Program-made: the position numbers and the translations under genes
Notes under the pieces: model-generated
The model's database searches: none
Told to the model about the DNA's origin: nothing
Seen by the model: only the letters and a program-made list of their open reading frames with translations
Part shown: positions 12,290-23,300 of the stretch, one piece after another
Layout: every line of letters begins with the position of its first letter
Position numbering within the stretch: the stretch's first letter is position 1
Assembly: GCA_019753155.1 (NCBI GenBank)
Contig: JAIELG010000042.1
Coordinates: 1-64,000, forward strand
Length of the DNA: 64,000 nt
Origin: Burkholderiales bacterium
Lineage (GTDB): Bacteria; Pseudomonadota; Gammaproteobacteria; Burkholderiales; JABEVD01
Direction: 5' to 3'

Positions 12290-12915
12290 CAGCGCCTGGC
12301 TTTTGCCCTTTCCGCCCTGGCCGTCTGAATTAGCGCGTCCAGTTCGCTGATTGTGCCTGGGAGAGATTTCGTGAGACCCGGGGAGGTGATGTATTTTCCG
12401 TCGACGACCAGGGATGGCGTGCCTTCGATGCCGTAGTTTTTGGTCATCTGCCTCGACTTCGTGACGCCTATCTGGGTCGAGAAGGAATTGTAGGCATTGG
12501 CGAGCTTGCTGCGATCGACGCCCTGTTTTGCAGCCCAGTCGAGCAGGGTGGCTTCATCTCCCAAATCGATATGCTTGATCTGGACGGCGTCATAGATGGC
12601 GCCATGTAATCTGGGCTCCTGTCCGACAATATCCAGCGCGTAATAGGTCCTTGCAAGCTTCACCCAGTTGTCGTCAAAGATGGTTGGGACGTAATGGAAT
12701 TCCACGTCTTTCGGCAGCTTTTTCAACCAGGGTTCAAGATGTTTTTGCAAATCGTAACAATGGGAACAACCGTAATAGAAAAATTCCAGGACCTCGATTT
12801 TTTTTCCGCTTTCCGTCGGCTGGGGGGGCGAGATGAGTGAATACCCCTGGTCTGCATGGGCTACGGAAAACCAGAAAAAAAGTATTGGAATTGACAGTGT
12901 TCTAAACAGGCTCAT
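12289..12915 (-). CDS. dsbA: Thiol:disulfide interchange protein DsbA
   Basis: Periplasmic disulfide-forming oxidase of the DsbA family. The 208-aa protein has an N-terminal signal peptide (LSIPILFFWFSVAHA) and the redox motif CSHC at residues 50-53 in LEFFYYGCSHCYDL, with the cis-proline loop GIEGTPSLVVDG. The helical insertion between these blocks is of normal size. It is transcribed with the SPOR-domain gene 17 bp upstream and translationally coupled to a second, diverged DsbA-like gene downstream. Placement after argS and a SPOR protein is usual in betaproteobacteria. Confidence 0.9.
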   Translation of the reverse strand: MSLFRTLSIPILFFWFSVAHADQGYSLISPPQPTESGKKIEVLEFFYYGCSHCYDLQKHLEPWLKKLPKDVEFHYVPTIFDDNWVKLARTYYALDIVGQEPRLHGAIYDAVQIKHIDLGDEATLLDWAAKQGVDRSKLANAYNSFSTQIGVTKSRQMTKNYGIEGTPSLVVDGKYITSPGLTKSLPGTISELDALIQTARAERAKARR

Positions 12916-12932
12916 GGCTACTCCCGAGTTGG

Positions 12933-13523
12933 TTATTGGCTCGTTTCCTTGATTTTGACGATATTGGCTGTAATGCCGTTTTGCTGCAATGTATCCTGGG
13001 TTTTCTTCAAGTCGTCCTGATTCGGGTAGGGGCCGATGCGGACCCGGTATTTCGACTCGTTACCCGGTCCGGCATGTATGTCAGACTCCAGCCCCAGCAT
13101 GGCGAGCTTGGCTTTCATATTGTCGGCATCGTCCTTTTTCTGAAAAGCCCCGGCCTGCAGGTAATAGCTTTCCGATGCGGGTTCGGTGGAAGCTGCCGAA
13201 ATGGGCGCTGCAGAAGGGCTCGACTGCGGTGTTTTATCGTTCGTAACAGGCACGTCCTGCCCCGGAAGGATTTTATAAAAATCGAACCTGGGTTTCTCGA
13301 CTTTCTTTTCGTCGGTAGCTTGGGCAGCCTGAGGCGTCTCGGCCGGCGTCTTGCTGTCGGCCTGCCGGTCGACGAAGGGACTGGGCATTTTATTGATGTA
13401 CCAGGCGACGCCCAGGGCGATTCCGAGGCCCAAGATCAGTCCGATCAGGATGCCTGCGAACATCGATCCGCCTCGTCCTGCTGCAGGCTTGGAACTCGGT
13501 TTTGGTTTGTAGTCTCTGCTCAT
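12933..13523 (-). CDS. SPOR-domain protein (FtsN-like)
   Basis: Bitopic inner-membrane protein with a periplasmic SPOR domain that binds denuded glycan strands, probably at the division septum. The 196-aa chain starts MSRDYKPKPSSKPAAGRGG, has one membrane helix at about residues 22-45 (FAGILIGLILGLGIALGVAWYI), a Pro/Ala/Lys-rich linker and a C-terminal SPOR domain (YYLQAGAFQKKDDADNMKA to the end). The ATG at 13523 is preferred to a longer start at 13580, which would run into argS and add non-protein-like sequence. It lies between argS and dsbA; FtsN is the closest functional analogy, not a proven identity. Confidence 0.85.
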   Translation of the reverse strand: MSRDYKPKPSSKPAAGRGGSMFAGILIGLILGLGIALGVAWYINKMPSPFVDRQADSKTPAETPQAAQATDEKKVEKPRFDFYKILPGQDVPVTNDKTPQSSPSAAPISAASTEPASESYYLQAGAFQKKDDADNMKAKLAMLGLESDIHAGPGNESKYRVRIGPYPNQDDLKKTQDTLQQNGITANIVKIKETSQ

Positions 13524-13536
13524 AACAATCTCTATA

Positions 13537-15276
13537 TTACATTTTTTCAGGTGCGCCGACCCCGAGCAGGCCAAGGCCATTCTTGATAACTTGTTTCACT
13601 GAAGCGACCAGACAAAGGCGGGCAAGTCGGATCGGCTCGTCCTGGACAAGAAAATGGGAGGAATTGTAGTAGCTGTGAAAACCGGAAGCCAGATCCTTCA
13701 AGTAGAAGGCGATCAGATGAGGAGCTCGCTCCTTTGCCGCACTCTCGATCAGATCCGGATAATCGATCAGGCGCTGCAACAACTCCAGCTCATGCGTTCC
13801 GGCGAGGTGCGCGGGATCCGCTTCGCGCAATTCTACAGGATCGCCGCCCCATTGCTCCAGCACGCTGGCAATCCGGGCATGGGCATATTGCACATAATAG
13901 ACGGGATTTTCGTTGCTCTGGGATTTTGCCAGGTCGAGATCGAAATCCAGGTGCTGATCGCATTTGCGTAGAACGTAAAAGAATCTCGCAGCGTCATTCC
14001 CCACCTCCCGCCTCAGCTCCCGCAGGGTGACGAATTCGCCGCTTCTTGTCGACATGGACGCTTTCTTGCCGTCCCTGTAAAGTACGGCGAACTGGACGAG
14101 TTCGATCTCGAGCTTTTCGCTGGGCGCGCCCATAGCCTGCAGGGCGCCCTTGACGCGGGCAATATACCCGTGATGATCCGCGCCCCAGATATCGATGATG
14201 CGGTCGAAGCCGCGCTCGATCTTGTTGAGATGGTAGGCTATGTCTGAAGCGAAATAGGTGTACAGGCCGTTTTCACGCTGGACGACCCTGTCCTTCTCAT
14301 CCCCGAAATGGGTGGAGCGAAACCATTTCGCTCCGTCCTGGATGTAGATATGCCCGGCCTCGCCAAGTTTTTCGATGGCGCGATCCACCATATGGCTGTC
14401 GAACAGCGATTGCTCCGAGAACCATGAATCGAAAACGACGCCGAACTCCAGCAGGTCATTGCGGCAGTCGCCGAGTTGCTCGGTCAGAACGAAATCGTGG
14501 ATATACTGGTAGTCTTGCCCCAGCAGCCTTTTCGCGCTCATGATTAGGTTGTCCAGATGCGCATCCTCATCCGAGGCAATGGTCGGTATGTCATACAGAA
14601 TCTCGCCGGGAGCGTGCATGTAGCGTTTGCCATGCGCGTCCAATATGAGGGAAGCCATGTCGCGGACATAGCTTCCCTGGTAGGCATTGGACGGGAACAG
14701 GATATCGACGCCGACGAGTTCGAGGTAGCGCAGCCAAGTCGACAGCGTCAGGATGTCCATTTGCCGTCCGGCATCGTTGACATAATATTCCCTCACGACA
14801 TCAAAGCCGGCAGCCTTCAGCACATTGGAAAGGCTTGCGCCGAATGCGGCGCCGCGTCCATGGCCGACATGCAGGGGGCCGGTAGGATTCGCCGAAACGA
14901 ATTCAACCTGGACTTTTTCCCCCGCGCCAAAGTTGCACGTTCCGAATTCATCGCCGCTTTGCAGAATGTGCTTCAGGACGAGTTGTTTGGATTCGTGCTT
15001 GAGGAAAATGTTGATGAATCCCGCTCCCGCGATTTCCATTTTCCCGATATGTTCCGATGCGGGGAAGGCGTCGAGGATGCGCGAGGCAACCTGCCTCGGA
15101 TTTTGCTTGAGCGATTTCGCCAACTGCATGGCAATATTGCAGGCATAGTCGCCGTGCGCCGCGAGTTTTGGCCGCTCCAGATGAATTTCGGCCAAAGGAT
15201 CGGTCGGGAAAATCCGTGAAACCGCTTCAAGAAAAAGCGAGGCGATGTGGGCTTTAAAGTCGGGAAAGGTAGTCAT
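13537..15276 (-). CDS. argS: Arginyl-tRNA synthetase
   Basis: Class I aminoacyl-tRNA synthetase that charges tRNA-Arg. The 579-aa protein shows the HIGH-type motif as HVGHGRG within SANPTGPLHVGHGRGAAFG, an N-terminal Add1 domain, and a C-terminal anticodon-binding domain with the characteristic DALR region ending in VKQVIKNGLGLLGVGAPEKM. The KMSKS loop is reduced to SMSTRSG, as usual for ArgRS. It is 13 bp from the SPOR gene downstream and 19 bp from priA upstream, so all three are probably co-transcribed. Confidence 0.96.
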   Translation of the reverse strand: MTTFPDFKAHIASLFLEAVSRIFPTDPLAEIHLERPKLAAHGDYACNIAMQLAKSLKQNPRQVASRILDAFPASEHIGKMEIAGAGFINIFLKHESKQLVLKHILQSGDEFGTCNFGAGEKVQVEFVSANPTGPLHVGHGRGAAFGASLSNVLKAAGFDVVREYYVNDAGRQMDILTLSTWLRYLELVGVDILFPSNAYQGSYVRDMASLILDAHGKRYMHAPGEILYDIPTIASDEDAHLDNLIMSAKRLLGQDYQYIHDFVLTEQLGDCRNDLLEFGVVFDSWFSEQSLFDSHMVDRAIEKLGEAGHIYIQDGAKWFRSTHFGDEKDRVVQRENGLYTYFASDIAYHLNKIERGFDRIIDIWGADHHGYIARVKGALQAMGAPSEKLEIELVQFAVLYRDGKKASMSTRSGEFVTLRELRREVGNDAARFFYVLRKCDQHLDFDLDLAKSQSNENPVYYVQYAHARIASVLEQWGGDPVELREADPAHLAGTHELELLQRLIDYPDLIESAAKERAPHLIAFYLKDLASGFHSYYNSSHFLVQDEPIRLARLCLVASVKQVIKNGLGLLGVGAPEKM

Positions 15277-15295
15277 ATATTGTTGCGATTATATC

Positions 15296-17509
15296 TTAAA
15301 ACTCCAGGGGATCGACATCGACATGCCATCTTACCGAGCGATCCGGTGCGCAATCCAGATTTGACATCAGATCGTTCAAAAAATTCTGCAACCTCTGGCG
15401 GGACGCCGACTGGAACAGGATTTGCGCCCTCTCCATATTGTCGAGACGCGCCATGGATGCAATTGCCGGCTCGTAAACCGTCACGCCATGATCGCTTTTC
15501 GAGGCAAGCGATGCGGTTTTCACGAGAAAATCCATCGAAGCTTCGAGCGTTCTGGATTCTGCCCGGATCAATGCCTGGTGGACATAGGGAGGAAAACCAG
15601 CGGCAGCGCGCTCTTCGAGCAACATTGCGGCGATGGCGTCATAATCGTGTTTTTTCAGCGCGGCATACAAGGGGTGGTCCTGGAATTCGGTTTGAATGAG
15701 CACTTCTCCCGGAGTTCCCGCACGTCCGGCTCGCCCTGAGACCTGCGTAAGTTGAGCAAAAAGGCGCTCGGATGCGCGAAAATCGCTGCTGTAGAGGGAT
15801 GCATCGGAATTCAGGATGCCGACCAGGGTCAGGTTCGGAAAGTCATGCCCTTTTGCCAGGATCTGCGTTCCCACCAGGATATCGACCTCGTTGCTTCGAA
15901 TCTTTTCCAGCATTTCGCCCCAAGCTTTTTTTTTCCTGATGCTGTCCCGGTCTATCCTGAGAATGCGTGCTTCCGGAAACAGGGCGTTAAGTTCCTCCTC
16001 GATTCTTTGCGTGCCGTGTCCGACCGGCTTGAGATCAAGGTTTCCGCATTCGGGGCAGTATTGCGTCACTTTTTCCTCGAACCCGCAATAATGGCAGCGC
16101 AGCTTTCTGTCCTTCAAATGCAGGACGAGTTTGCTGGTGCATCGCCTGCAGCATGGCGTCCACGAACATGCGCTGCATATCAGCGCTGGGGCATAACCTC
16201 TGCGGTTGACGAAAACAAGGCTCTGCTCCCGCCTCTCCAGGCGTGATGACAAGGCATCGACGAGCGTTTTGCTGAGTCCTCCCCTGCGCTTTTCCACCCT
16301 GAGGTCTATAAACCTGACTTCGGGAAGAACGGCGTTCGGAACGGCCCGCAGCGCGAGACGCAGCAATTTGTAGCGCCCTCTTTGCGCACTGTGAAAACTC
16401 TCCAGGGAAGGCGTGGCAGAGCCGAGGATGACGGGAACCGACTGCTGCTTGCCGCGGAAAACCGCGACATCGCGGGCGCAATAGCGCAGCCCCTCCTGTT
16501 GCTTGAAGGATGAGTCGTGCTCTTCATCCACGATGATGAGTCCCAGCGAGGGAAGGGGCGTGAAAACGGCGAGTCTCGTGCCCAGCACGATCCCGGCAAT
16601 GCCGGCCTGAGCATTGAGCCAGCCCTGCATCCTTTGCGTATCATTGAGTCCGCTATGCAGGCTCACAACAGTTGTTTTGGGGAATCTCGATCTGAACAGG
16701 TTCTCCAGTTGCGGAGTGAGGTTGATTTCTGGAACCAGAAACAGGACCTGTTTTCCTGATTGAAGCACCCTGGCGATGACTTGAAGATAAACTTCCGTCT
16801 TCCCGCTTCCGGTGATGCCGTACAGCAGCCAGGGATGGAAATCCCCGAGATTTTCGATGATGCAGGATGAAGCATGCCCCTGTTCCGGGGTCAGGGCCGG
16901 GGATGGCGCGATTTGCAGTTGCTCTTCGGGAACGGGAATTTCATGGACGAGGCCGAGTTCCAGCATTTTTTTCAATACGGTAGAGGGAAATTCGCTTTTT
17001 ATCGAAGCCATATCGAGCGAGTCGTGAATTCTGAAAAGCGCCATCAACCTGTTCATGTTTTTGCTGCGCGCAGGTAATTCCGTAAGGCGGCCTGTATCGG
17101 TCAGGGAAAAAACCGGGTTCCGCTTCAACTCGACAGGCATGGCGGATTTCATTCCGGCAGGCAGCGCGCTCATGATGACGGAGCCGATCGGGTGATGATA
17201 ATATTCGCTGCAAAAGCGGAACAGGTCGAGCAGTCCGTGATCCAGCGGCGGAATGTCGCGCAGCAGGGTGATGACCGATTTGACCCGATTGGCGGGCAGT
17301 TCGGAATGCGAGTCGATGTCCAGAATGATGCCGACAAGCTTCTTTTTTCCGAAAGGCACGAGTACTCTCGATCCGATATCGTCGGCACGGATATCGGCAG
17401 CCAGGTAATCGAACCGCGTAAAAAGCGGAATATCCAGCGCAACCTTTATGATTTTTTTGAAATTTTCCAATTGAAGTGGCGAGTTTCGGATCAGCTTAGG
17501 TTCATTCAT
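15296..17509 (-). CDS. priA: Primosomal replication protein N' (PriA helicase)
   Basis: 3'-5' DNA helicase that restarts collapsed replication forks. The 737-aa protein has the N-terminal fork-binding domain (VALDIPLFTRFDYLAADIR), the helicase P-loop GITGSGKTEVYLQ, the DEEH box (IIVDEEHDSSFKQQEG), a cysteine-rich zinc region (CSACSWTPCCRRC ... CHYCG ... CPECGN) and helicase motifs V-VI (GTQILAKGHDFPN, QVSGRAGRAG). All expected domains are present. Upstream, between priA and hemE, is an AT-rich 305-bp gap with DnaA-box-like sites. Confidence 0.95.
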   Translation of the reverse strand: MNEPKLIRNSPLQLENFKKIIKVALDIPLFTRFDYLAADIRADDIGSRVLVPFGKKKLVGIILDIDSHSELPANRVKSVITLLRDIPPLDHGLLDLFRFCSEYYHHPIGSVIMSALPAGMKSAMPVELKRNPVFSLTDTGRLTELPARSKNMNRLMALFRIHDSLDMASIKSEFPSTVLKKMLELGLVHEIPVPEEQLQIAPSPALTPEQGHASSCIIENLGDFHPWLLYGITGSGKTEVYLQVIARVLQSGKQVLFLVPEINLTPQLENLFRSRFPKTTVVSLHSGLNDTQRMQGWLNAQAGIAGIVLGTRLAVFTPLPSLGLIIVDEEHDSSFKQQEGLRYCARDVAVFRGKQQSVPVILGSATPSLESFHSAQRGRYKLLRLALRAVPNAVLPEVRFIDLRVEKRRGGLSKTLVDALSSRLERREQSLVFVNRRGYAPALICSACSWTPCCRRCTSKLVLHLKDRKLRCHYCGFEEKVTQYCPECGNLDLKPVGHGTQRIEEELNALFPEARILRIDRDSIRKKKAWGEMLEKIRSNEVDILVGTQILAKGHDFPNLTLVGILNSDASLYSSDFRASERLFAQLTQVSGRAGRAGTPGEVLIQTEFQDHPLYAALKKHDYDAIAAMLLEERAAAGFPPYVHQALIRAESRTLEASMDFLVKTASLASKSDHGVTVYEPAIASMARLDNMERAQILFQSASRQRLQNFLNDLMSNLDCAPDRSVRWHVDVDPLEF

Positions 17510-17814
17510 TAGGGTAAATTCTAGGAAATCGGCCCAACACCTTTATTTAAATGGACAAAATAAGTTACCCACAAAATCTGTTGATAACTTTGTGGGTTTC
17601 ATAGCGATAATACGCTAAGTTTTTATCACAGAACGCGATAATTTCTTTGCCTAATAAATAGGCCAAAAATAATACTTGCTGGATCAATTGGTTGTGCGCA
17701 TCCCCTTTATTTCACGACAGGCCTTCCAATTTTTCAGGAAATGTGAATAAGTCGATATTGGTGTGGCAAGGATGACTCTTCGAAATCTGTGGGGGCAGAG
17801 GATTGCCCCGTCCA
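17510..17814. promoter_or_regulatory. hemE-priA intergenic region with DnaA-box-like sites
   Basis: This 305-bp gap encodes no plausible protein and is clearly AT-rich compared with its surroundings. It contains TTATTCACA on the minus strand at 17742-17750, an exact match to TTATNCACA, plus near-matches TTACCCACA at 17565-17573 (+) and TTATCAACA at 17579-17587 (-). A 9-bp inverted repeat ACCCACAAA/TTTGTGGGT (17567-17575 and 17589-17597) overlaps two of them. A small hairpin GGGGCA/TGCCCC lies near 17793-17810, close to the end of hemE. The region should also contain the priA promoter; no clear one was found. Confidence 0.5.
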
Positions 17815-18891
17815 TCATTGCGAGGCGACTTCGTGATATTTCCGGCTCGATGAATGCACGGTCTCGATCATGATCCCGGCATGTTCCGGGTCGGTATATT
17901 GTGAAATGCCGTGACCGAGGTTGAAGACATGGCCGCTGCCATGACCGTAGCTGTCGAGCACTTTCTCGGTTTCAATGGCGATATTTTCGGGCGTCGAGAA
18001 GAGCACGAAGGGATCCAGATTGCCCTGGAGCGCAACTTTGTCGCCGACGAGTCGCCTTGCCCTGCCCAGGTCGATGGTCCAGTCGAGTCCGACGGCATCG
18101 CATCCGATCGAGGCAATCTTTTCGATCCAAAGCCCGCCGCCCTTCGTGAAAACGATGCTCGGAATTCTTGCGCCGCCTCTTGTTTTGTGCAGGGACGAGA
18201 CGATTTTTTCCAAGTAGGCAAGCGAGAATTCGGCATATGCCGCTTCCGACAGCGCCCCGCCCCAGGAATCGAAAATCATCACGGCCTGGGCGCCGTGTTC
18301 GATTTGAGCATTGAGGTAATCCGTAACTGCGCGGGCATTGAGTTCGAGGATATGATGCAGAAGGTCCGGCCTTCGGTACAGCATCGTTTTGGTGTGAAGA
18401 AAATCGCTGCTGCTGCCCCCCTCTATCATGTAGCAGGCCAGGGTGAATGGGCTTCCGGAAAACCCGATCAGCGGGACGGAGTTGGCGAGCGACTTGCGGA
18501 TCTGGCTGACGGCATTCATGACATAATCCAGATGCGTAGACGGGTCCGGGACGCTCAGGTTCTTGATTTCCCATTCGTCGCGCAGCGGGCGCTCGAATTT
18601 GGGGCCTTCCCCTTCTGCAAAATACAGCCCCAATCCCATCGCGTCCGGTACGGTCAAAATGTCGGAGAACAGTATTGCGGCATCCAGCGGGAAGCGGGCA
18701 AGCGGCTGCAGCGTCACTTCGGTTGCAAGATCGGGATTTTTGCAAAGCGAGAGAAAGCTTCCCGCACGCGCTCGCGTCTGGTTGTATTCCGGTAGATAGC
18801 GCCCGGCCTGTCTCATCATCCAGACCGGCGTATATTCGACAGGCTGGCGCAGCAGGGCGCGGATGAACGTATCGTTTTTGAGTTTGGTCAT
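17815..18891 (-). CDS. hemE: Uroporphyrinogen decarboxylase
   Basis: Converts uroporphyrinogen III to coproporphyrinogen III in haem synthesis. The 358-aa protein begins [28 protein letters not shown] in sequence order, with the substrate-binding block [15 protein letters not shown], the later [18 protein letters not shown] and the C-terminal FNLGHGI motif. The ATG at 18891 is chosen because the family begins here; a start at 18975 would extend into gltD with no homology. It lies 16 bp downstream of gltD. Confidence 0.95.
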   Translation of the reverse strand: MTKLKNDTFIRALLRQPVEYTPVWMMRQAGRYLPEYNQTRARAGSFLSLCKNPDLATEVTLQPLARFPLDAAILFSDILTVPDAMGLGLYFAEGEGPKFERPLRDEWEIKNLSVPDPSTHLDYVMNAVSQIRKSLANSVPLIGFSGSPFTLACYMIEGGSSSDFLHTKTMLYRRPDLLHHILELNARAVTDYLNAQIEHGAQAVMIFDSWGGALSEAAYAEFSLAYLEKIVSSLHKTRGGARIPSIVFTKGGGLWIEKIASIGCDAVGLDWTIDLGRARRLVGDKVALQGNLDPFVLFSTPENIAIETEKVLDSYGHGSGHVFNLGHGISQYTDPEHAGIMIETVHSSSRKYHEVASQ

Positions 18892-18907
18892 TTGATTTGC
18901 CGGGCGG

Positions 18908-20344
18908 TCATCTGGGGAGTTCGGAATATCCCACGAGAAATTCATCGACTGAACGCGCGGCCTGACGACCTTCACGAATGGCCCAGACCACCAGTGACTG
19001 TCCTCTGCGCATATCTCCAGCTGAAAAAACCTTGGGAACGGATGTCTGGTATTTCGTCGTGTCGGCTTTCACGTTGCCGCGCGGGTCGAGTTCCACCCCG
19101 AGTTCGGTGAGCAAGTTGGCGTGAACGGGATGCAGATAACCCATGGCGAGCAGCACGAGATCGGCTTCGAGATCGAATTCGGACCCCGGAATTTCCTGCA
19201 TCTTCATTCCACCCTTTTCATCGGGAGTCCATTCGACGCGGACACAATGAAGTGTTTCGACCTTTCCCGAATTTCCGCTGAACTCTTTTGTGACTACGCT
19301 CCATTCGCGCAGGCAACCTTCTTCCTGCGAGCTCGAAGTCCTCAGCTTCATCGGCCAATTGGGCCAGGTGAGCGGCCTGTTTTCCTGGAGCGGCGGCTTG
19401 GGCATGACTTCCAGTTGCGTGACGGAACGCGCTCCCTGTCTGATGGACGTTCCCACGCAGTCCGATCCTGTGTCGCCTCCGCCTATGACAATGACATGCT
19501 TGCCTTGCGCCGAAATCCGGTCAGGCAGACGATCGCCTGCATTCACCTTATTCTGCGGTATGAGGAAATCCAGCGCAAAATGGACGCCGGCGAGTTCGCG
19601 GCCCGGGACGGGGAGATCTCTGGGCGTTTCGCTTCCCCCGCTCAGCACGACTGCATCGAATTCTTCGAGCAATTTTTTCGCAGGGATGTCGATTCCGACA
19701 TGCTGGTTGACCCGGAATTCGACGCCTTCGGCTTGCATCTGTTCCATGCGCCTGTCGATATGGTGCTTTTCCATTTTAAAATCGGGGATGCCGTAACGCA
19801 GCAATCCGCCTATCCTGTCGTTCTTTTCGAAAAGAACCACCTCATGCCCGGCCCGCGCAAGCTGCTGGGAACAGGCGAGTCCCGCCGGGCCGGAGCCGAC
19901 CACGGCGACCTTCCTGCCGGTTTTTTTCACAGGGATTTTCGGCTCGATCCAGCCTTTTTCCCAGGCGTGATCGATGATGGCGTGTTCGATCGACTTGATC
20001 GCAACCGCATCGTCATTGATATTCAGCGTGCAGGCCGCTTCGCACGGTGCGGGACAGATCCTTCCGGTGAATTCCGGAAAATTGTTCGTGGAATGCAATA
20101 CTTCCAGGGCTTCCCGCCAGCGGTTCCGGTAGACGAGGTCGTTCCAGTCGGGGATGATGTTGTTCACCGGGCATCCGGAATGGCAGAAGGGGATGCCGCA
20201 ATCCATGCACCTTGCCCCCTGCTGGCGCAATTCTGCATCCGCCAGGGGAAAAACAAATTCCCGGTAATGTTCAACGCGCGCTTCGACCGGGGCGGCCGGT
20301 TCGTTGACTCGCTTGATTTCCATGAATCCAGTCGGTTTGCCCAT
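18908..20344 (-). CDS. gltD: Glutamate synthase (NADPH) small subunit
   Basis: Supplies electrons from NADPH to the large subunit during glutamate synthesis from glutamine and 2-oxoglutarate. The 478-aa protein has N-terminal iron-sulfur cysteines ([17 protein letters not shown] and [12 protein letters not shown]), an FAD-binding fold ([14 protein letters not shown]) and an NADPH fold ([13 protein letters not shown]). The last block [20 protein letters not shown] is the family FAD signature. Its ATG overlaps the gltB stop by one base (TAATG), ensuring coupled expression. Confidence 0.95.
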   Translation of the reverse strand: MGKPTGFMEIKRVNEPAAPVEARVEHYREFVFPLADAELRQQGARCMDCGIPFCHSGCPVNNIIPDWNDLVYRNRWREALEVLHSTNNFPEFTGRICPAPCEAACTLNINDDAVAIKSIEHAIIDHAWEKGWIEPKIPVKKTGRKVAVVGSGPAGLACSQQLARAGHEVVLFEKNDRIGGLLRYGIPDFKMEKHHIDRRMEQMQAEGVEFRVNQHVGIDIPAKKLLEEFDAVVLSGGSETPRDLPVPGRELAGVHFALDFLIPQNKVNAGDRLPDRISAQGKHVIVIGGGDTGSDCVGTSIRQGARSVTQLEVMPKPPLQENRPLTWPNWPMKLRTSSSQEEGCLREWSVVTKEFSGNSGKVETLHCVRVEWTPDEKGGMKMQEIPGSEFDLEADLVLLAMGYLHPVHANLLTELGVELDPRGNVKADTTKYQTSVPKVFSAGDMRRGQSLVVWAIREGRQAARSVDEFLVGYSELPR

Positions 20345-23300
20345 TACGCAGACTCCAATACTTTGGTTTTCATTTCAGCCAATGCTCGCCTGTATTCGGT
20401 TGGCATGACTTTCACGAATTTCGGCAGGTAATGTGCCCAGTTATCCAGAATCATCCTGGCACGGGTGCTTCCCGTGTAGTTGAAATGATTTGAAATCAGG
20501 CTGCGGAGCAGCGCCTGATCGCTTTGTCCAAGATGATTCACATGAACTTTTCCGTGAGATTCGAGCTCTCCCTGCTCGGTAACGTCGAGGCTTGCCTCCT
20601 CTTCCGGAACGGGTTCCAGTTCGACCATGGCCATATTGCAGCGCCGCTCGAAATCATGTTCCTCGTCGAGCACGTAAGCGACGCCCCCGCTCATCCCCGC
20701 AGCAAAATTGCGCCCGGTTTGTCCCAGCACCACGACAACCCCGCCGGTCATGTATTCGCAGCCGTGGTCTCCGACGCCCTCGACTACCGCCGTGCAGCCG
20801 GAGTTGCGCACGGCAAAGCGCTCACCCGCGACGCCCCTGAAATAAGCCTCTCCGCAGATCGCGCCGTAAAGCAGCGTGTTGCCGGCGATGATGTTCTCTT
20901 CGGGGACGATGTTGCATTCGGCGTCGGGATAAATGACGATTTTGCCTCCTGACAGGCCTTTTCCTACATAGTCGTTGCCATCGCCTTCCAGTTCGAAAGT
21001 GATGCCTGCGGCAAGGAAGGCCCCGAAGCTTTGACCTGCCGTCCCCTTGAATTTGACATGGATGGAGTCGTCAGGCAGGCCGGCATGCCCGTAACGCTTG
21101 GCCACGGCGCCCGAGAGCATGGCGCCTGCGGTCCGGTTGACATTGCAGATCGAGGACTCGATTTTGACCTGTCCATGCCCTTCCATGGCGGATTTTGCCG
21201 ACTCGATCAGTTTGTGGTCGAGCGCCCTGTCTATGCCATGATCCTGCACTTCCTGATGATATCGCGCGACGCCCGCAGGCACGTTTGGCTGGAAAAGAAC
21301 CTTCGAGAAATCCAGGCCCTTCGCTTTCCAGTGGCCTATTGCGCGACGCACATCGATCAGGTCCGTTCTTCCGATGAGATCGTCGAATTTCCTGATGCCC
21401 ATCTGCGCCATGTATTCGCGTACTTCCTCTGCGACAAAGAAGAAGAAATTGACGACATGCTCGGGTTGTCCCGAGAATTTCCTGCGCAGGGTTTCATCCT
21501 GGGTGGCCACGCCGACCGGGCAGGTGTTCAGATGGCATTTGCGCATCATGATGCAGCCCTCGACCACGAGCGGGGCGGTGGCGAAACCGAATTCATCCGC
21601 ACCCAGCAGCGCGCCGATCAAAACGTCTCTTCCGGTTTTCATCTGGCCGTCGACCTGGACTGCAACTCTTCCGCGCAGCCTATTCAAAACCAGGGTTTGC
21701 TGGGTTTCGGACAGGCCGAGCTCCCATGACGTGCCGGCATGCTTGATCGAACTCAAGGGGCTTGCACCCGTCCCGCCGTCGAAACCGGAGATGGTGATAT
21801 GGTCTGCTTTCGCCTTGGCGACTCCGGCAGCCACGGTTCCCACGCCGACTTCGGAAACCAGCTTGACGCTGATGCTGGCTTCGGGATTGACGTTCTTGAG
21901 GTCGTGGATCAACTGCGCAAGATCCTCGATCGAATAGATATCGTGATGCGGGGGCGGAGAAATCAGGCCCACGCCCGGCACGGAATGACGCAATTTGGCG
22001 ATGTATTCGCTGACTTTGTGCCCCGGCAACTGCCCGCCTTCGCCGGGTTTCGCGCCCTGCGCCATCTTGATCTGCAACTGGTCCGCATTGACCAGATATT
22101 CGGTGCTGACGCCGAAGCGGCCCGCTGCGACCTGCTTGATCGCGGAGCGCATCGAATCGCCGTTGGGCAGGGGCTTGAAGCGGATGGGGTCTTCCCCCCC
22201 TTCGCCCGTGTTCGATTTGCCGCCGATCCGGTTCATGGCGATCGCGAGCGTGCTGTGCGCTTCCTTTGAAATCGAGCCGAGAGACATGGCGCCTGTAGCG
22301 AAACGCTTGACGATTTCTTGTGTAGGCTCGACTTCGTCAATCGGGATGGGGTGCTCGGCAGTCCTGATCTCGAAAAGCCCGCGCAGCGTCATCAATTGCT
22401 CGCTCTGATCGTTGATGAGCTTCGCATACTCCTTGTACGTTCTGAAATTGCCCGATCGCGTCGCATGCTGCAATTTCGATATGCTCTCCGGCGTCCACAT
22501 GTGGGCTTCGCCGCGAATCCTGTATGCGTATTCCCCGCCTGCGTCGAGCGCGCCTTCATACAGGGGGGAGTCTCCGAAGGCGAGGCGGTGGATGGCGGCT
22601 GCCTCCTCGGCGATTTCGGAAATGCCGATGCCTTCCACTTTGCTGGATGTGCCAGGGAAATAGCGCCGGATGAATTCGGAATTCAACCCTATTGCTTCGA
22701 AAATCTGGGCGCCGCAATAGGACTGGTAAGTCGAAATGCCCATTTTGGACATGACTTTCAGCAATCCTTTGGAGACGGCCTTGATGAACCGCTTTCCGGC
22801 TTCTTCGGCGGAAAGGTCGGGAGGCAACAGTTCCCTCATGTTCGCTATCGTTTCGAAAGCGAGCCACGGATGGACGGCTTCGGCCCCGTATCCTGCGAGC
22901 AATGCGAAATGATGCACTTCGCGGGCGGAACCCGTGTCGACGACTAGGCCTGCGCTCGTTCTGAGTCCGGTCCTGACCAGGTGGTGATGCACCGCAGAAG
23001 TGGCGAGAAGCGCCGGAATCGGGATCGACTGCTCATCCACGGTCCTGTCGGAAAGGACCAGGATGGTGATGCCGTCTCTCACGGAGTTCTCGGCAGCTTC
23101 GCAAAGCGCGAGCAGCGCCGCCTCCATGCCTTTCCCGCCAATGGACGAAGGGTAGCAGATGTCGAGCACGCGGGAAGCGAAACGCCCGTCCGTCAGCTCG
23201 GAAATTTTCCCGATTTTCGCAAAATCGGAAGCGGACAGGATGGGCTGGCTGACTTCGAGTCTTGCCTGAGGCTCGGTTTCGTCGATTCCGAGCAGGTTGG

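Noticed and set aside
17541-17760. Calling this region a bona fide replication origin
   Set aside because: Only one exact DnaA box and two near-matches are seen, no dnaA/dnaN/gidA genes are in the window, and skew cannot be assessed here.
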